DNA from: Paenibacillus sp. Marseille-Q4541
GTDB taxonomy: Bacteria; Bacillota; Bacilli; Paenibacillales; Paenibacillaceae
Assembly (NCBI RefSeq): GCF_018310695.1
Contig: NZ_JAGXCY010000043.1
Location: forward strand, 1-34,985
Direction: 5' to 3'
Length of the DNA stretch: 34,985 bases
How positions within the stretch are numbered: position 1 is the stretch's first letter; each line of letters opens with the position of its first letter. Under the pieces are notes generated by a model. The model did not search any database and was not told the DNA's origin. It saw only the letters and a program-made list of their open reading frames with translations. The position numbers were made by a program, and so were the translations under genes. Below, piece after piece: positions 6,048 through 15,800 of this stretch.

Positions 6048-6809
6048 ATGGCATATATATCGATTGAGACGGGCTCTCCTACATTGCGGATGACGACAAG
6101 CATCCATGTTATTTCACCTTCCGAGTACGGTACGCCGGCAGGCAGTACACTATATCTTCTTCATGGAGCAGGGGATAATGCCAGTACTTGGCATCGTCTC
6201 ACAACGGTGGAACAGTACGCTCAGAAGTATGGCTGCACTGTAATCATGCCGGGAGTGAATCGAAGTTACTACACGGATATGGCTTACGGTCTGGACTACT
6301 TTCATTACATTACAGAAGAGCTACCTACGGTCGTGAATAACTTGCTTCATATGAATACAGACCCAGCTCATACGTATGTTGCCGGATTGTCGATGGGGGG
6401 ATATGGTGCTTTGAAATGTGCGCTTACTTATCCTGATCGATATCGAAAAGCGGTATCTTTATCCGGTGTAACGGATATAGCCCAGCGACTTCAGGATCCG
6501 AAAATGTCTGCAGATGTAGCTCGTGAAATGCAAGGTGTGTTTGGAGAGAAGCTTGAAGTGAGCTCTGAACAAGATATATATGCACTTGCTGAGAAACTAA
6601 TTCGTGAGCAGGCAAAACTTCCTTCAATCCTATGTTGCTGCGGAGAAAGTGATCCATTTATGAAAATGAACCGAGAGTTTGCCGCTTACATGGGCGGTAC
6701 ACCATATGAGTTCGAATATGTAGAAGGACCTGGAACGCATGACTGGATGTTCTGGGAAGAACATTTAAAAACGACTTTTGAATTCCTTTTTGAGGAAAAA
6801 ACCAAGTAG
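6048..6809 (+). CDS. Alpha/beta-hydrolase esterase (PF00756-type)
   Basis: This 253-residue esterase is related to tributyrin esterase EstA, S-formylglutathione hydrolase and feruloyl/acetylxylan esterases. It has oxyanion-hole segment YLLHGAGDN, nucleophile Ser115 in GLSMGGYG, Asp202 in GESDPF and His231 in GTHDWMFW. There is no signal peptide, so it works inside the cell. It has a strong AAAGGGG ribosome site and is the first gene of the sugar operon, just after the operators. A role in removing ester groups (acetyl or succinyl) from imported oligosaccharides would fit the context but is inference. The next gene starts 16 nt after its stop. Confidence 0.88.
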   Translation: MAYISIETGSPTLRMTTSIHVISPSEYGTPAGSTLYLLHGAGDNASTWHRLTTVEQYAQKYGCTVIMPGVNRSYYTDMAYGLDYFHYITEELPTVVNNLLHMNTDPAHTYVAGLSMGGYGALKCALTYPDRYRKAVSLSGVTDIAQRLQDPKMSADVAREMQGVFGEKLEVSSEQDIYALAEKLIREQAKLPSILCCCGESDPFMKMNREFAAYMGGTPYEFEYVEGPGTHDWMFWEEHLKTTFEFLFEEKTK

Positions 6810-6825
6810 AGTGAGGAGATGCCTT

Positions 6826-7794
6826 GTGAAAGCCGCTGCCTTAGGGCCTGATAAAGAACCCGATAAAAATGCAAAACCTAGCCGAGGAAAAATCTTGCTC
6901 GGTGAGATTTGGAAGCATCGCATGACCTACACACTGCTAATCCCTGGACTCATCTGGCTTATTATTTTTGCCTACTTGCCAATGGGCGGGCTTTCACTAG
7001 CCTTCAAGGATTACAAAGCAAACTTAGGGATATGGGGAAGCCCATGGATCGGATTTGAAAATTTCAAATACGTATTCCGTGATCCAGCCTTTATCGATGC
7101 GGTATGGCGAACGCTGTACATTAACATTTTGAAGCTGATTGTGCAGTTCCCGTTCCCGATTCTGCTCGCTCTGATGTTGAATGAGCTGCGGATGGGACGA
7201 ACGAAAAAGATTTTTCAAACGGTATTTACTTTCCCTCACTTCCTCTCCTGGATTATCGTATCCGGGGTAGTCATTAACGTTCTTGCCTATGACGGGCTCG
7301 TTAACAGTACGCTTGCACTACTTGGTTTACCAACGATCAATTTTCTAGGATCTGAGAGTACTTTCGTTCCGATGCTCCTATTCACTGATATTTGGAAATC
7401 AACCGGATGGGGAGCGATTATCTATCTAGCTGCTATCTCCGGTATAGATCAGGACCAATATGAGTCCGCTCAGATTGATGGTGCTTCAAGGTTGCAGCAG
7501 ATGTTCCGAATCACATTACCTAATATTTTGCCAACGATTGTGATCATGTTCATCTTGTCTGTCGGCGGGCTGATGTCTTCCGGTTTTGATCAGATCTTCA
7601 ACTTGGCAAATGCAGCAACCAAAAATGTATCCGAAGTACTTGATGTGTACATTTATCGGATTACGTTCCAGTCGTCTACTGATTTCTCATTCTCGACCGC
7701 AGTCAGCTTGTTCCGCTCGCTGGTTAACATGATTCTCTTGCTGGCGGCTGATAGAGTGGCGAAGAAGCTAGGCGGAGACGGTCTGTTCCGATAG
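6826..7794 (+). CDS. Sugar ABC transporter permease, LplB type
   Basis: This 322-residue inner permease has six predicted membrane segments. The first is TYTLLIPGLIWLIIFAYLP, and the EAA loop for ATPase contact reads YESAQIDGASRLQQMFRITL. It belongs to the LplB/YteP branch used by Paenibacillus and Bacillus for complex oligosaccharides. I place the start at GTG 6826, 7 nt after GAGGAG. The frame is open further upstream, but that would overlap the esterase. It is paired with the permease at 7810 and the lipoprotein at 8767. No ATPase gene is present nearby, as is common where a shared MsmK/MsmX-like ATPase serves many permeases. Confidence 0.92.
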   Translation: MKAAALGPDKEPDKNAKPSRGKILLGEIWKHRMTYTLLIPGLIWLIIFAYLPMGGLSLAFKDYKANLGIWGSPWIGFENFKYVFRDPAFIDAVWRTLYINILKLIVQFPFPILLALMLNELRMGRTKKIFQTVFTFPHFLSWIIVSGVVINVLAYDGLVNSTLALLGLPTINFLGSESTFVPMLLFTDIWKSTGWGAIIYLAAISGIDQDQYESAQIDGASRLQQMFRITLPNILPTIVIMFILSVGGLMSSGFDQIFNLANAATKNVSEVLDVYIYRITFQSSTDFSFSTAVSLFRSLVNMILLLAADRVAKKLGGDGLFR

Positions 7795-7809
7795 GAGAGG
7801 AGAACTACG

Positions 7810-8712
7810 ATGAGTACAATCGCTAGAAAAAAATCAAAACTCAAAAAGAACAAAATGACGTTTATCGATTATTTTATATTTGCTGTTTTAGCTGCAATGG
7901 CCTTATTGATCCTCGTTCCCTTCTGGAACGTCATTATGATTTCGTTTGCAACGCCAAAAGAGTACGCAGAGAATCCGCTGCTCATGTTTCCGAAAGATCC
8001 AACGCTTGATTCGTACAAGGCACTTTTTGCGGACGGGAGCATATTGACAGGGTACTGGAATACGACCAAATTGCTCGCAGCGGGTCTACCACTCAGCTTG
8101 TTCCTGACGACGAGTATGGCGTATGGACTAAGTAGAAACAAGTTTCCCGGCAAAAAACTGATCTTCTTTCTCGTATTGTTCACGATGATTTTTAATGGAG
8201 GGATTGTGCCACTATACCTGGTCATGAAATCCATTCATCTGACAGGTACACTGTGGTCCGTTATTCTAGCTGGAAGTTTCAGTGCATTTAACATGATTCT
8301 TATGATGAACTATTTTCAAACGTTACCGGAATCGCTTATGGAATCTGCGAGACTGGACGGAGCAGGAGAATGGAGAATTTTGTTCTCTGTTGTGCTTCCG
8401 CTTGCGGCACCGATAATGGCTACAATCACGTTGTTCTACGGCGTAGCGTATTGGAACAGTTGGTATGATGCAATGATCTTCCTGAGGAAAGCCGACCAGC
8501 TTCCTTTACAGAACGTGCTCAGGACCATCATTGTCGAGTCTTCGACGAATGCATCCAACGCGTCGAGCGTAGATGCGGTAGGCAAGTCCTCCTTCTCTAC
8601 AGGGATGAAGATGGCAGCGGTATTTGTGACGATGGCTCCAATTATGTGTTTCTTCCCGTTGCTTCAAAAGCATTTTGCCAAAGGTGTATTAACAGGGGCT
8701 ATCAAGACCTGA
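7810..8712 (+). CDS. Sugar ABC transporter permease, YtcP type
   Basis: This second permease subunit has 300 residues and six membrane segments. A basic N terminus (RKKSKLKKNK) precedes the first segment, and the EAA loop reads LMESARLDGAGEWRILFSVV. It belongs to the YtcP/CUT1-like branch that pairs with LplB-type permeases. The ribosome site is GGAGAGGAG, 15 nt after the previous stop, so translation is likely coupled. Together with its neighbours it should import an oligosaccharide, predicted here to be beta-1,2-glucan oligomers. Confidence 0.92.
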   Translation: MSTIARKKSKLKKNKMTFIDYFIFAVLAAMALLILVPFWNVIMISFATPKEYAENPLLMFPKDPTLDSYKALFADGSILTGYWNTTKLLAAGLPLSLFLTTSMAYGLSRNKFPGKKLIFFLVLFTMIFNGGIVPLYLVMKSIHLTGTLWSVILAGSFSAFNMILMMNYFQTLPESLMESARLDGAGEWRILFSVVLPLAAPIMATITLFYGVAYWNSWYDAMIFLRKADQLPLQNVLRTIIVESSTNASNASSVDAVGKSSFSTGMKMAAVFVTMAPIMCFFPLLQKHFAKGVLTGAIKT

Positions 8713-8766
8713 TCAATACTATACAATTTTTTATCAAAATTCTTCATAAAAACATGGGGGTAAAAC

Positions 8767-10365
8767 ATGAAAACGAACAGAAAGCTTTCCGTAAAATCAG
8801 TTCTCATTATTACAATGTGTCTGGTCATGCTGATGGTAAGTGCTTGTTCCAACAGTAGCTCGGAAGGAGGAAACGAAAAGGACGAAAACGGGAATTACGT
8901 AGATAAATTGACCGTTTCGGTTGCGAGTACCGTTCAAGTGAAAGACGGCCAAATGGATAACGAGTTCCATAAGTACTGGATGGATAAATATAATCTCGAA
9001 TGGGATTACAACTTTATCGAATGGGATTCCTGGGGAGAAAAACTTCGCCTTTGGATCAACTCCGGTGATTTGCCTGATGTAGCGACCTGGAACTATGTTC
9101 ATGGCGATGCAATGAATTATATTGATCAAGGGCTTTTGTATAAATTCCCAGATGACTGGAAAGAGCGCTGGCCGAACGTAGCAGCAGCTTACGAATTGAC
9201 AGGACTTGGCGAGAAGTTGGAAGAACTAACGGGCGGAACATATCTGCTTCCTAGACCGGTGTATTACGAGAACAAGCCAGCTGATCCGCTTCTGAATCAA
9301 ATTGGTGTTATTGCTCTACGTAAGGACTGGGCTGAAGCTGTAGGTTTTGAATTGAAAGATGCATACACGACTTCAGAACTTATGGAATTCGCACAGCTTG
9401 TAAAAGACAAAGACCCAGGTAAGGTGGGTTCAGGACTTGTACCTATTTCCTACAATGCTCCTGATGCTCTGACGAACATCATTATGCCTAACAGTGAGCA
9501 TTCCAGAGTCGAGTCTGCTTTTTATAAAGGGGATGACGGTCAGTACCACTGGGGTCCTGCCGATGAAGAAACACTTACGGGTCTGAAACTGATGCAAAAA
9601 GCATACCAAGATGGACTGCTTAACCCTGAGTTTTATACTTGGAAAAACAGCGAAGGCAGTGACAAGTTCCGTGTGAATGGTTCTGCTGCGATTACAAGTC
9701 TTGGTGGTCTTGCTTCTTATAGACAAGACGTTGATAAAGCGATGAAAAAGAATCTGGGTGTAGAAAGCGATGAAGTAGTACACACCGCGATCGTACTTGG
9801 AGACGACAATAAATATCGCAACCTAGAGCAAGCAAACTTCTGGTCAGCACTCATTTTCTCACCGGATATCAGCGACGAGAAATTTGAGCGGATCATGGAT
9901 ATGGTGGACTTCTCTACCAGCCAAGAAGGTCAACTTCTTCTGAATATGGGATTTGAAGGTACGGACTGGAAGTACGGTGAAAATAAAGAACTGGTTAGCC
10001 TTCTTCCTGAAGGAACGAGTCTGGAAGACAAATATCCGAGCCGTTTTGAAGGATTGTACCTGCTGGGAGATGACTTCAGCATGATTAACCCGGCAATCAA
10101 AAAGGAATATCGCGACCGTGCAGTTACTCACTATGAGGACAAAGCAAAACTTAGTGAGGAAGGCGGAGCTATGGCCGAGTATGACTGGACCGTTCAATTG
10201 TATGATTCTAAAGCCAAAAATCAAGCTTCCTTTGATTATGCTACCGAATACACCAACCTGATTCTGAAGGATGGAGATCTTGAAGCCAACTGGAAAGAAT
10301 GGGTGAAAAGTAAGCAGTCCCTCGTACAGCCGGTACTGGATGAGTTGAATGGACTTGCAAAATAA
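8767..10365 (+). CDS. Sugar-binding lipoprotein of the ABC importer
   Basis: This 532-residue extracellular solute-binding protein is anchored as a lipoprotein. The N terminus has a basic region, a hydrophobic stretch and lipobox VSAC with Cys27 as the lipidated residue, followed by a Ser/Gly/Glu-rich linker. Length and the WDSWGEKLRLWINSGDLPDV segment match the large LipO-type binding proteins that go with LplB/YtcP permeases. In the Listeria innocua sophorooligosaccharide locus the equivalent protein (Lin1841) binds beta-1,2-glucans, which supports the same ligand here by context. The ribosome site is ATGGGGG. Two hairpins without T tracts follow the gene. Confidence 0.92.
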   Translation: MKTNRKLSVKSVLIITMCLVMLMVSACSNSSSEGGNEKDENGNYVDKLTVSVASTVQVKDGQMDNEFHKYWMDKYNLEWDYNFIEWDSWGEKLRLWINSGDLPDVATWNYVHGDAMNYIDQGLLYKFPDDWKERWPNVAAAYELTGLGEKLEELTGGTYLLPRPVYYENKPADPLLNQIGVIALRKDWAEAVGFELKDAYTTSELMEFAQLVKDKDPGKVGSGLVPISYNAPDALTNIIMPNSEHSRVESAFYKGDDGQYHWGPADEETLTGLKLMQKAYQDGLLNPEFYTWKNSEGSDKFRVNGSAAITSLGGLASYRQDVDKAMKKNLGVESDEVVHTAIVLGDDNKYRNLEQANFWSALIFSPDISDEKFERIMDMVDFSTSQEGQLLLNMGFEGTDWKYGENKELVSLLPEGTSLEDKYPSRFEGLYLLGDDFSMINPAIKKEYRDRAVTHYEDKAKLSEEGGAMAEYDWTVQLYDSKAKNQASFDYATEYTNLILKDGDLEANWKEWVKSKQSLVQPVLDELNGLAK

Positions 10366-10415
10366 AGACTTAAGAAAGATCTAAGGACTTAAAAAGGACA
10401 AAGGGAGGTAAGAAT

Positions 10416-10451
10416 CTGGCGCATGTGAAGTAAAGTTTTCGCTTGTGCCGG
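10416..10451 (+). other. Intercistronic RNA hairpin 1 (no T tract)
   Basis: CTGGCGCA and GTGAA at 10416-10429 pair with TTCGC and TGTGCCGG at 10438-10451, with one T/T mismatch, giving about 13 bp. No T run follows, so it is not an intrinsic terminator. It sits about 50 nt after the binding-protein stop and may protect the 3' end of that part of the mRNA. Confidence 0.55.
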
Positions 10452-10479
10452 GTTCATGCCATCCTGATCTTCAAACATG

Positions 10480-10541
10480 AGGAGTTTGCATAAACCTATG
10501 ATAGAAGTAAGTAAACAAGGATAAGGTTTGTGCATGCTCCT
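10480..10541 (+). other. Intercistronic RNA hairpin 2 (no T tract)
   Basis: An 18-nt arm at 10480-10497 (AGGAG, TTT, GCATAAACCT) pairs with 10524-10541 (AGGTTTGTGC, ATG, CTCCT). Fifteen pairs are clear, with a small internal loop. There is no T run. With hairpin 1 it fills most of the 220-nt gap before the GH3 gene, a layout like the malE-malF gap where such structures raise binding-protein expression. Confidence 0.6.
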
Positions 10542-10592
10542 GAAATAGAAGAAAAAGTCCCACATATCATCAGATAGAGGATGTGATTGGTT

Positions 10593-12767
10593 ATGAATCA
10601 TGAGTCATTATTGGAACTTGTAAATGAAATGACACTGGAAGAAAAAGTAGCCCAGTTGCAACAGCTCACTGCTGCATTTTACAGAGGGGCACAGACAGAT
10701 AGTGCAATCACAGGACCGCTTGAGGAGCTTGGCATAGATCAGAATACAGTAGATGCGAGCGGGTCCATTCTTGGACTATCCGGCGCTGAAGCAGTTATTG
10801 CGATACAAAAAACATACCTTGAGAATAGCAGACTCGGTATTCCTCTATTATTTATGGCAGATATCGTACATGGTCTGAAAACGATTTTCCCGATTCCTCT
10901 CGCGATTGGCGCTTCGTGGGATATGGAACTTGCTGAGAAGAGTGCGGAGATCGCTGCAAAAGAATCTGCCGTGTCAGGCATACATGTTACCTTTGCTCCT
11001 ATGGTTGACCTTGTGCGTGATCCGAGATGGGGAAGAGTGATGGAGTCGACGGGAGAAGATCCTCACCTGAATAGTCTGTTTGCTAAAGCTTTTGTTCGCG
11101 GTTTTCAAGGGGATGATTTGAAAGATCCTGAGCGAATCGCCGCATGTGTGAAGCATTTTGCAGCTTACGGTGCTGCAGAAGGCGGGCGCGAATATAACAC
11201 GGTGGATATGTCAGAGAGACAAATGCGTGAATATTATCTGCCTGCCTATAAAGCAGCATTGGATGAAGGCTGTGCCATGGTAATGACTTCGTTCAATACA
11301 GTTGATGGGATACCAGCAAGTGGAAATGAAAAGCTTATGCGTGGTATTTTGCGGGACGAATGGGGATTTGATGGAGTACTCATTTCCGATTGGGCTGCGA
11401 TCCGTGAACTGATTGCTCACGGAACAGCAGAAGACGACAAGGAAGCAGCCTACCGTGCAATGCGTGCTGGAGTGGATATTGAGATGATGACTCCATGTTA
11501 TGTGCATCATTTGCCAGAGCTCGTTCAAATCGGTGCCATTGACGAAAAAATGATTGATGAAGCCGTCTATCGTGTGCTGCATCTCAAAGAGCAGCTTGGC
11601 TTATTCGAGAATCCGCTGCGCGGCGCTGATCCGGTACGTGAAAAGGAAATTGTGTTCTGTGAAGAACATCGAAATGTATCTTATGAGCTCGCAGCCAAAT
11701 CTTGTGTTCTGCTGAAGAACGAAGATCAAGTGCTTCCTCTGAAGAATGAGCAGAAGGTAGCACTAATTGGTCCATATGCAGATAGTCATGACATCTTAGG
11801 CTGGTGGTCAGCAGAAGGCGTCAAGGAAGATGCAGCCACACTCGGAAGTGCACTTGGGGCGAAAATGGAGCAAGGCAAGCTGATGACTTCAGCAGGTTTT
11901 AGTACGAAGCATATATCAGCTGAGCAATTAGCTCATGCTCGGGAGCTGGCGAATCAGGCAGATGTAATTGTACTCGCATTAGGTGAGGATTCTGCGATGA
12001 GTGGTGAAGGAGCATCAAGAACCAATATTCAGTTACCAGAAGCACAGATTCAGCTTGTTCAGGAAATGAAGAAGACAGGCAAGAAAATCGCCGTTGTTCT
12101 CTTTAATGGAAGACCTCTGGATCTGCATGGTGTATATGATGAAGCAGATGCCATTCTTGAAGCTTGGTTCCCAGGTAGTGAAGGTGGAAGGGCTGTCGCA
12201 GATATTCTGCTTGGGCAGGTGAATCCTTCCGGGAAGCTCACCATGTCTTTCCCAAGATCTGTTGGACAAGTACCTGTGTACTATAACCGATTTAATACAG
12301 GTCGCCCAATGGACCCTGCCAAAACAGGTGAACGGTATGTATCGCATTATATTGACAGTCCTAATGAACCTCTTCTTCCGTTTGGATTTGGACTTTCATA
12401 CAGTGCGTTCTCATATGAAGAACCTATCTTTTCGAGCCTTGAAATGACCGCTGAGGAACCTCTGCGTGTTCAAGTCAAGGTAACGAATACGGGAGAACAT
12501 GCCGGGACTGAAACGGTGCAACTCTATATCCGTGATATATCCGGTGAAGTTGTACGTCCGCTTATGGAATTAAAAGATTACGCAAGACTCCATTTACAGC
12601 CAGGAGAAAGCGGTATTGCCGATTTCACAGTCGATGAGGCCCAGCTTCGATACCATCATTCAGATCTTACTTATACAAGCGATCCTGGTCGTTTCCAACT
12701 CTTCGTGGGTCCGAACAGCCGAGATACACTTTCTAGTGAGTTTACGTTCGTTACATCCTTTTCATAA
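10593..12767 (+). CDS. GH3 beta-glucosidase (BglX-like), predicted to act on sophorose
   Basis: This 724-residue glycoside hydrolase family 3 enzyme has the usual order: (beta/alpha)8 barrel, alpha/beta sandwich and C-terminal fibronectin-III-like domain. Visible motifs are DPRWGRVMESTGEDP, KHFAAYG, nucleophile Asp266 in LISDWA, and the putative acid/base Glu in GEDSAMSGEGASR. The FnIII-like part begins near EEPLRVQVKVTNTG. No signal peptide is present, so it acts in the cytoplasm on imported sugar. In the comparable Listeria locus the GH3 neighbour (Lin1840) cleaves sophorose, which fits here. An in-frame TTG at 10587 is better spaced from AGAGG than ATG 10593, so the start may be two codons upstream. 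Confidence 0.93.
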   Translation: MNHESLLELVNEMTLEEKVAQLQQLTAAFYRGAQTDSAITGPLEELGIDQNTVDASGSILGLSGAEAVIAIQKTYLENSRLGIPLLFMADIVHGLKTIFPIPLAIGASWDMELAEKSAEIAAKESAVSGIHVTFAPMVDLVRDPRWGRVMESTGEDPHLNSLFAKAFVRGFQGDDLKDPERIAACVKHFAAYGAAEGGREYNTVDMSERQMREYYLPAYKAALDEGCAMVMTSFNTVDGIPASGNEKLMRGILRDEWGFDGVLISDWAAIRELIAHGTAEDDKEAAYRAMRAGVDIEMMTPCYVHHLPELVQIGAIDEKMIDEAVYRVLHLKEQLGLFENPLRGADPVREKEIVFCEEHRNVSYELAAKSCVLLKNEDQVLPLKNEQKVALIGPYADSHDILGWWSAEGVKEDAATLGSALGAKMEQGKLMTSAGFSTKHISAEQLAHARELANQADVIVLALGEDSAMSGEGASRTNIQLPEAQIQLVQEMKKTGKKIAVVLFNGRPLDLHGVYDEADAILEAWFPGSEGGRAVADILLGQVNPSGKLTMSFPRSVGQVPVYYNRFNTGRPMDPAKTGERYVSHYIDSPNEPLLPFGFGLSYSAFSYEEPIFSSLEMTAEEPLRVQVKVTNTGEHAGTETVQLYIRDISGEVVRPLMELKDYARLHLQPGESGIADFTVDEAQLRYHHSDLTYTSDPGRFQLFVGPNSRDTLSSEFTFVTSFS

Positions 12768-12795
12768 GAAATTTAAATAAAGCAGCGAAAAGCGG

Positions 12796-12840
12796 CTAGA
12801 GAAACGGTCCATATATAGAAAAAGAGAGCCGTTTCTCTGG
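12796..12840 (+). other. Intercistronic RNA hairpin 3 (no T tract)
   Basis: AGAGAAACGG at 12798-12807 pairs perfectly with CCGTTTCTCT at 12829-12838, extended by two outer pairs (one G-U). It is followed at once by the GGAGG ribosome site of the GH94 gene and not by T, so it is more likely an RNA stability or translation element than a terminator. Confidence 0.6.
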
Positions 12841-12861
12841 ATAGGAGGAACTGACATACCT

Positions 12862-15800
12862 ATGACAACCATGACAAAATCCAAAATACACATGCAGGCA
12901 GGAGAGCTTTGTTTTACATTCTGGGAAAGCGGCGATCTGTATCAGATTCTGAACGGACGCACGATGATTAACCAGCAAATGCTGAGTCCACTAGATGGTT
13001 CTATCAACAACCTATACTTACGCGTTCATGGTGAGAACGGCATTACTTTTTATCCGATGCTGGGTACTCAATCAGACAGTACATTTTACGCCGGAGACTC
13101 ATTCTTGGAATGGAAAGGGATAGCGGCAGGTGTAGCTTACCATGTCACTTTTGCCCCTACCTCCAAAGGAGTCTGGTTCTGGGATGTAAAACTGAGTGGA
13201 AAAGATACAAAGGTTGACGTGATTTACGGGCAGGATATCGGAATTGCTGATGTGGGTGCGGTAAGAAGTAATGAAGCCTATTTGTCCCAATACATTGATC
13301 ATACTGCTTTCCATGATGAGAAGTCTGGATACGTGGTGTGTTCTAGACAGAACCAACCGCAGGGAGGGGAATTCCCGTATCTTCAGCAGGGTTCCTTGAC
13401 TGAATCTGTAAGCTACTCAACAGACGGGTTTCAATTCTTCGGTCTTTCTTACAAAGAGACCAATCAACCTGAAATTCTAATAAAATCACAGCTCGCTGGT
13501 GAAGTGTATCAGTACGAATTTGCTTATACAGCACTTCAATCTGTTCCACAACAACTTGCGGGTGAAGCACATTTTATTTTTTACGGATTGTTTAAACCGA
13601 ATCATGCTGAAGCTGTAACAGAACTTGAATATCAGCAAGATCTTGATGCTGCTTGGACGGAGTACACTGCTCTTCTCGCTAAGCAATCTTCTGGACAGTT
13701 AAAAACATCGGCAGTGAAAAAGGTTCATATGAAGTCTATTATTGGTGATCCGGTTCAAACCGAATCAATGACGGATGCAGAAATCGAAATCCTTTTCCCT
13801 ACAGTGAAGCGACATCAAGAGGAACGTGACCAAGGTGAGCTTCTAGCATTTTTTACAGATACGTATGAGCATATTGTGCTCAAAGCAAAGGAAATGCGTA
13901 TTGAACGGCCACATGGACATATTTTGATGAGCGGTGGAAATGTAAAACTGGGTGAGAAAGTCATCACAACGACTTCTTATATGTATGGAATATTTAACTC
14001 CCATCTGGTGATCGGAAACACCAATTTTAACAAGTTGATGAGCAATGCAAGAAATGCACTTAACCTTTCTAAGACAGCCGGACAACGTATCTACGTAGAG
14101 ATTGACGGAGTATACCGTTTGCTGACGATGCCTTCCCTTTTTGAGATCGGATTTAACTATGTGCGCTGGTATTATAAAATGAAGGAAGAAACGCTGATCA
14201 TTACGAATTTCACTACAGTAGATTCTTCTGAGGTAAAACTCCACGTTCGTTCCGAAAGCGGAACATCTTATCGTTATTTAGTAACGAACCAGATTACAAT
14301 GAATGTTAATGAGTATGAACTACCCATAGATGTACGTGAAGAAAATGGTGTCTTCATTATTAAAGCCGATAAAGCAGCACTTAGCCAAGAAGTTCATCCA
14401 AATCTGGAGTACCGGATGTGGGTTGACGGAGCTGACTATTCTGCTTGCGACGAGACATTTTTAATGGAAGGAATTCATTCACTCGATGCATCACTGCTGG
14501 CTCTCAACCTGGAAGCAAGTCAAGAATGGACCCTTACGTTCCAAGGATCACTTGATGGAGAAGAAGTACGTTCTGCCTCCCGTTCAGCTGTAGAGGAAAC
14601 GGAGCTGTATCGCTCCTTTTTCCGTGAAGTGATGAATGATTTCCATTTAGACCATCCAGATCAGCAAAAATCAGAGCAATTGTTTAAAGTAAATGCACTT
14701 GCATGGTGGTACACGCATAACATGCTTGTTCACTACTCTGTACCTCATGGACTTGAGCAATACGGCGGTGCAGCATGGGGAACGCGTGATGTATGTCAGG
14801 GTCCTGTAGAATACTTTATGGCGACTCAGAAATATGAGCAAATTAGCGATATCATCAAAATGGTGTATTCACATCAATTCCAAGATGACGGTAATTGGCC
14901 GCAGTGGTTTATGTTTGATCAGTATTTTAAAATTCAGCAAGAAGAAAGTCATGGGGACATCATTGTCTGGCCATTAAAAGTTCTAAGTGACTATTTGAAC
15001 ACCACGGGTGATTATCGTATTTTACAAGAACAAGTTCCTTATACTGTAAAAGAGGGTTTTGGATTTAGCCAAGAGACATTCAGTATTCTTGATCATGCCA
15101 AAAAAGAAATAGAATATATTCGGACTCATTTTTTACATGATACTTTCCTTTCCTCATATGGAGACGGAGATTGGGATGACACTCTGCAACCAGCAAACGC
15201 GCAGCTCAAACAATACATGGTTAGCAGCTGGACCGTTGCACTGACGTATCAGACCGTAACTCAGCTATCCAGAGCACTTGCTGCACACGATGAGTCCATG
15301 TCTGCGGAACTTGCTGAGATGGCTTCCGGAATTAAGCGTGATTATGAGAAATATATGCTAGCAACGGGTGTCATTCCGGGATTTGTATATATGGAAGATC
15401 CGAATCAGGCAAAACTGATGCTGCATCCAGAAGACCGTGAAACGGGAATTCAGTATCGCTTGCTTCCAATGACACGAAGCATCATTGCGGAACTACTGAA
15501 CTCAGAACAAGCGAAGTCTCATTATGATCTCATCAAGGAACGTCTATACTGCCCGGATGGTGTACGTTTAATGAATCGCCCAGCAGTCTATGCGGGAGGC
15601 GTAAGCACTCATTTCAAAAGAGCTGAGCAGGCTGCCAATTTCGGACGTGAGGTAGGATTGCAATATGTTCATGCGCATATCCGCTATGTGGAAGCAATGG
15701 CGAAGCTCGGTCTACCGGAAGAGGTATGGAATGGTCTTGCTATTATTAACCCTGTAGGTATTACGGATGTGGTCCCTAATGCGGAACTGCGTCAGAGCAA

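Noticed and set aside
10389..10601. Minus-strand 70-codon frame in the gap before GH3
   Set aside because: It runs through the two hairpins and into the GH3 start, with no ribosome site.
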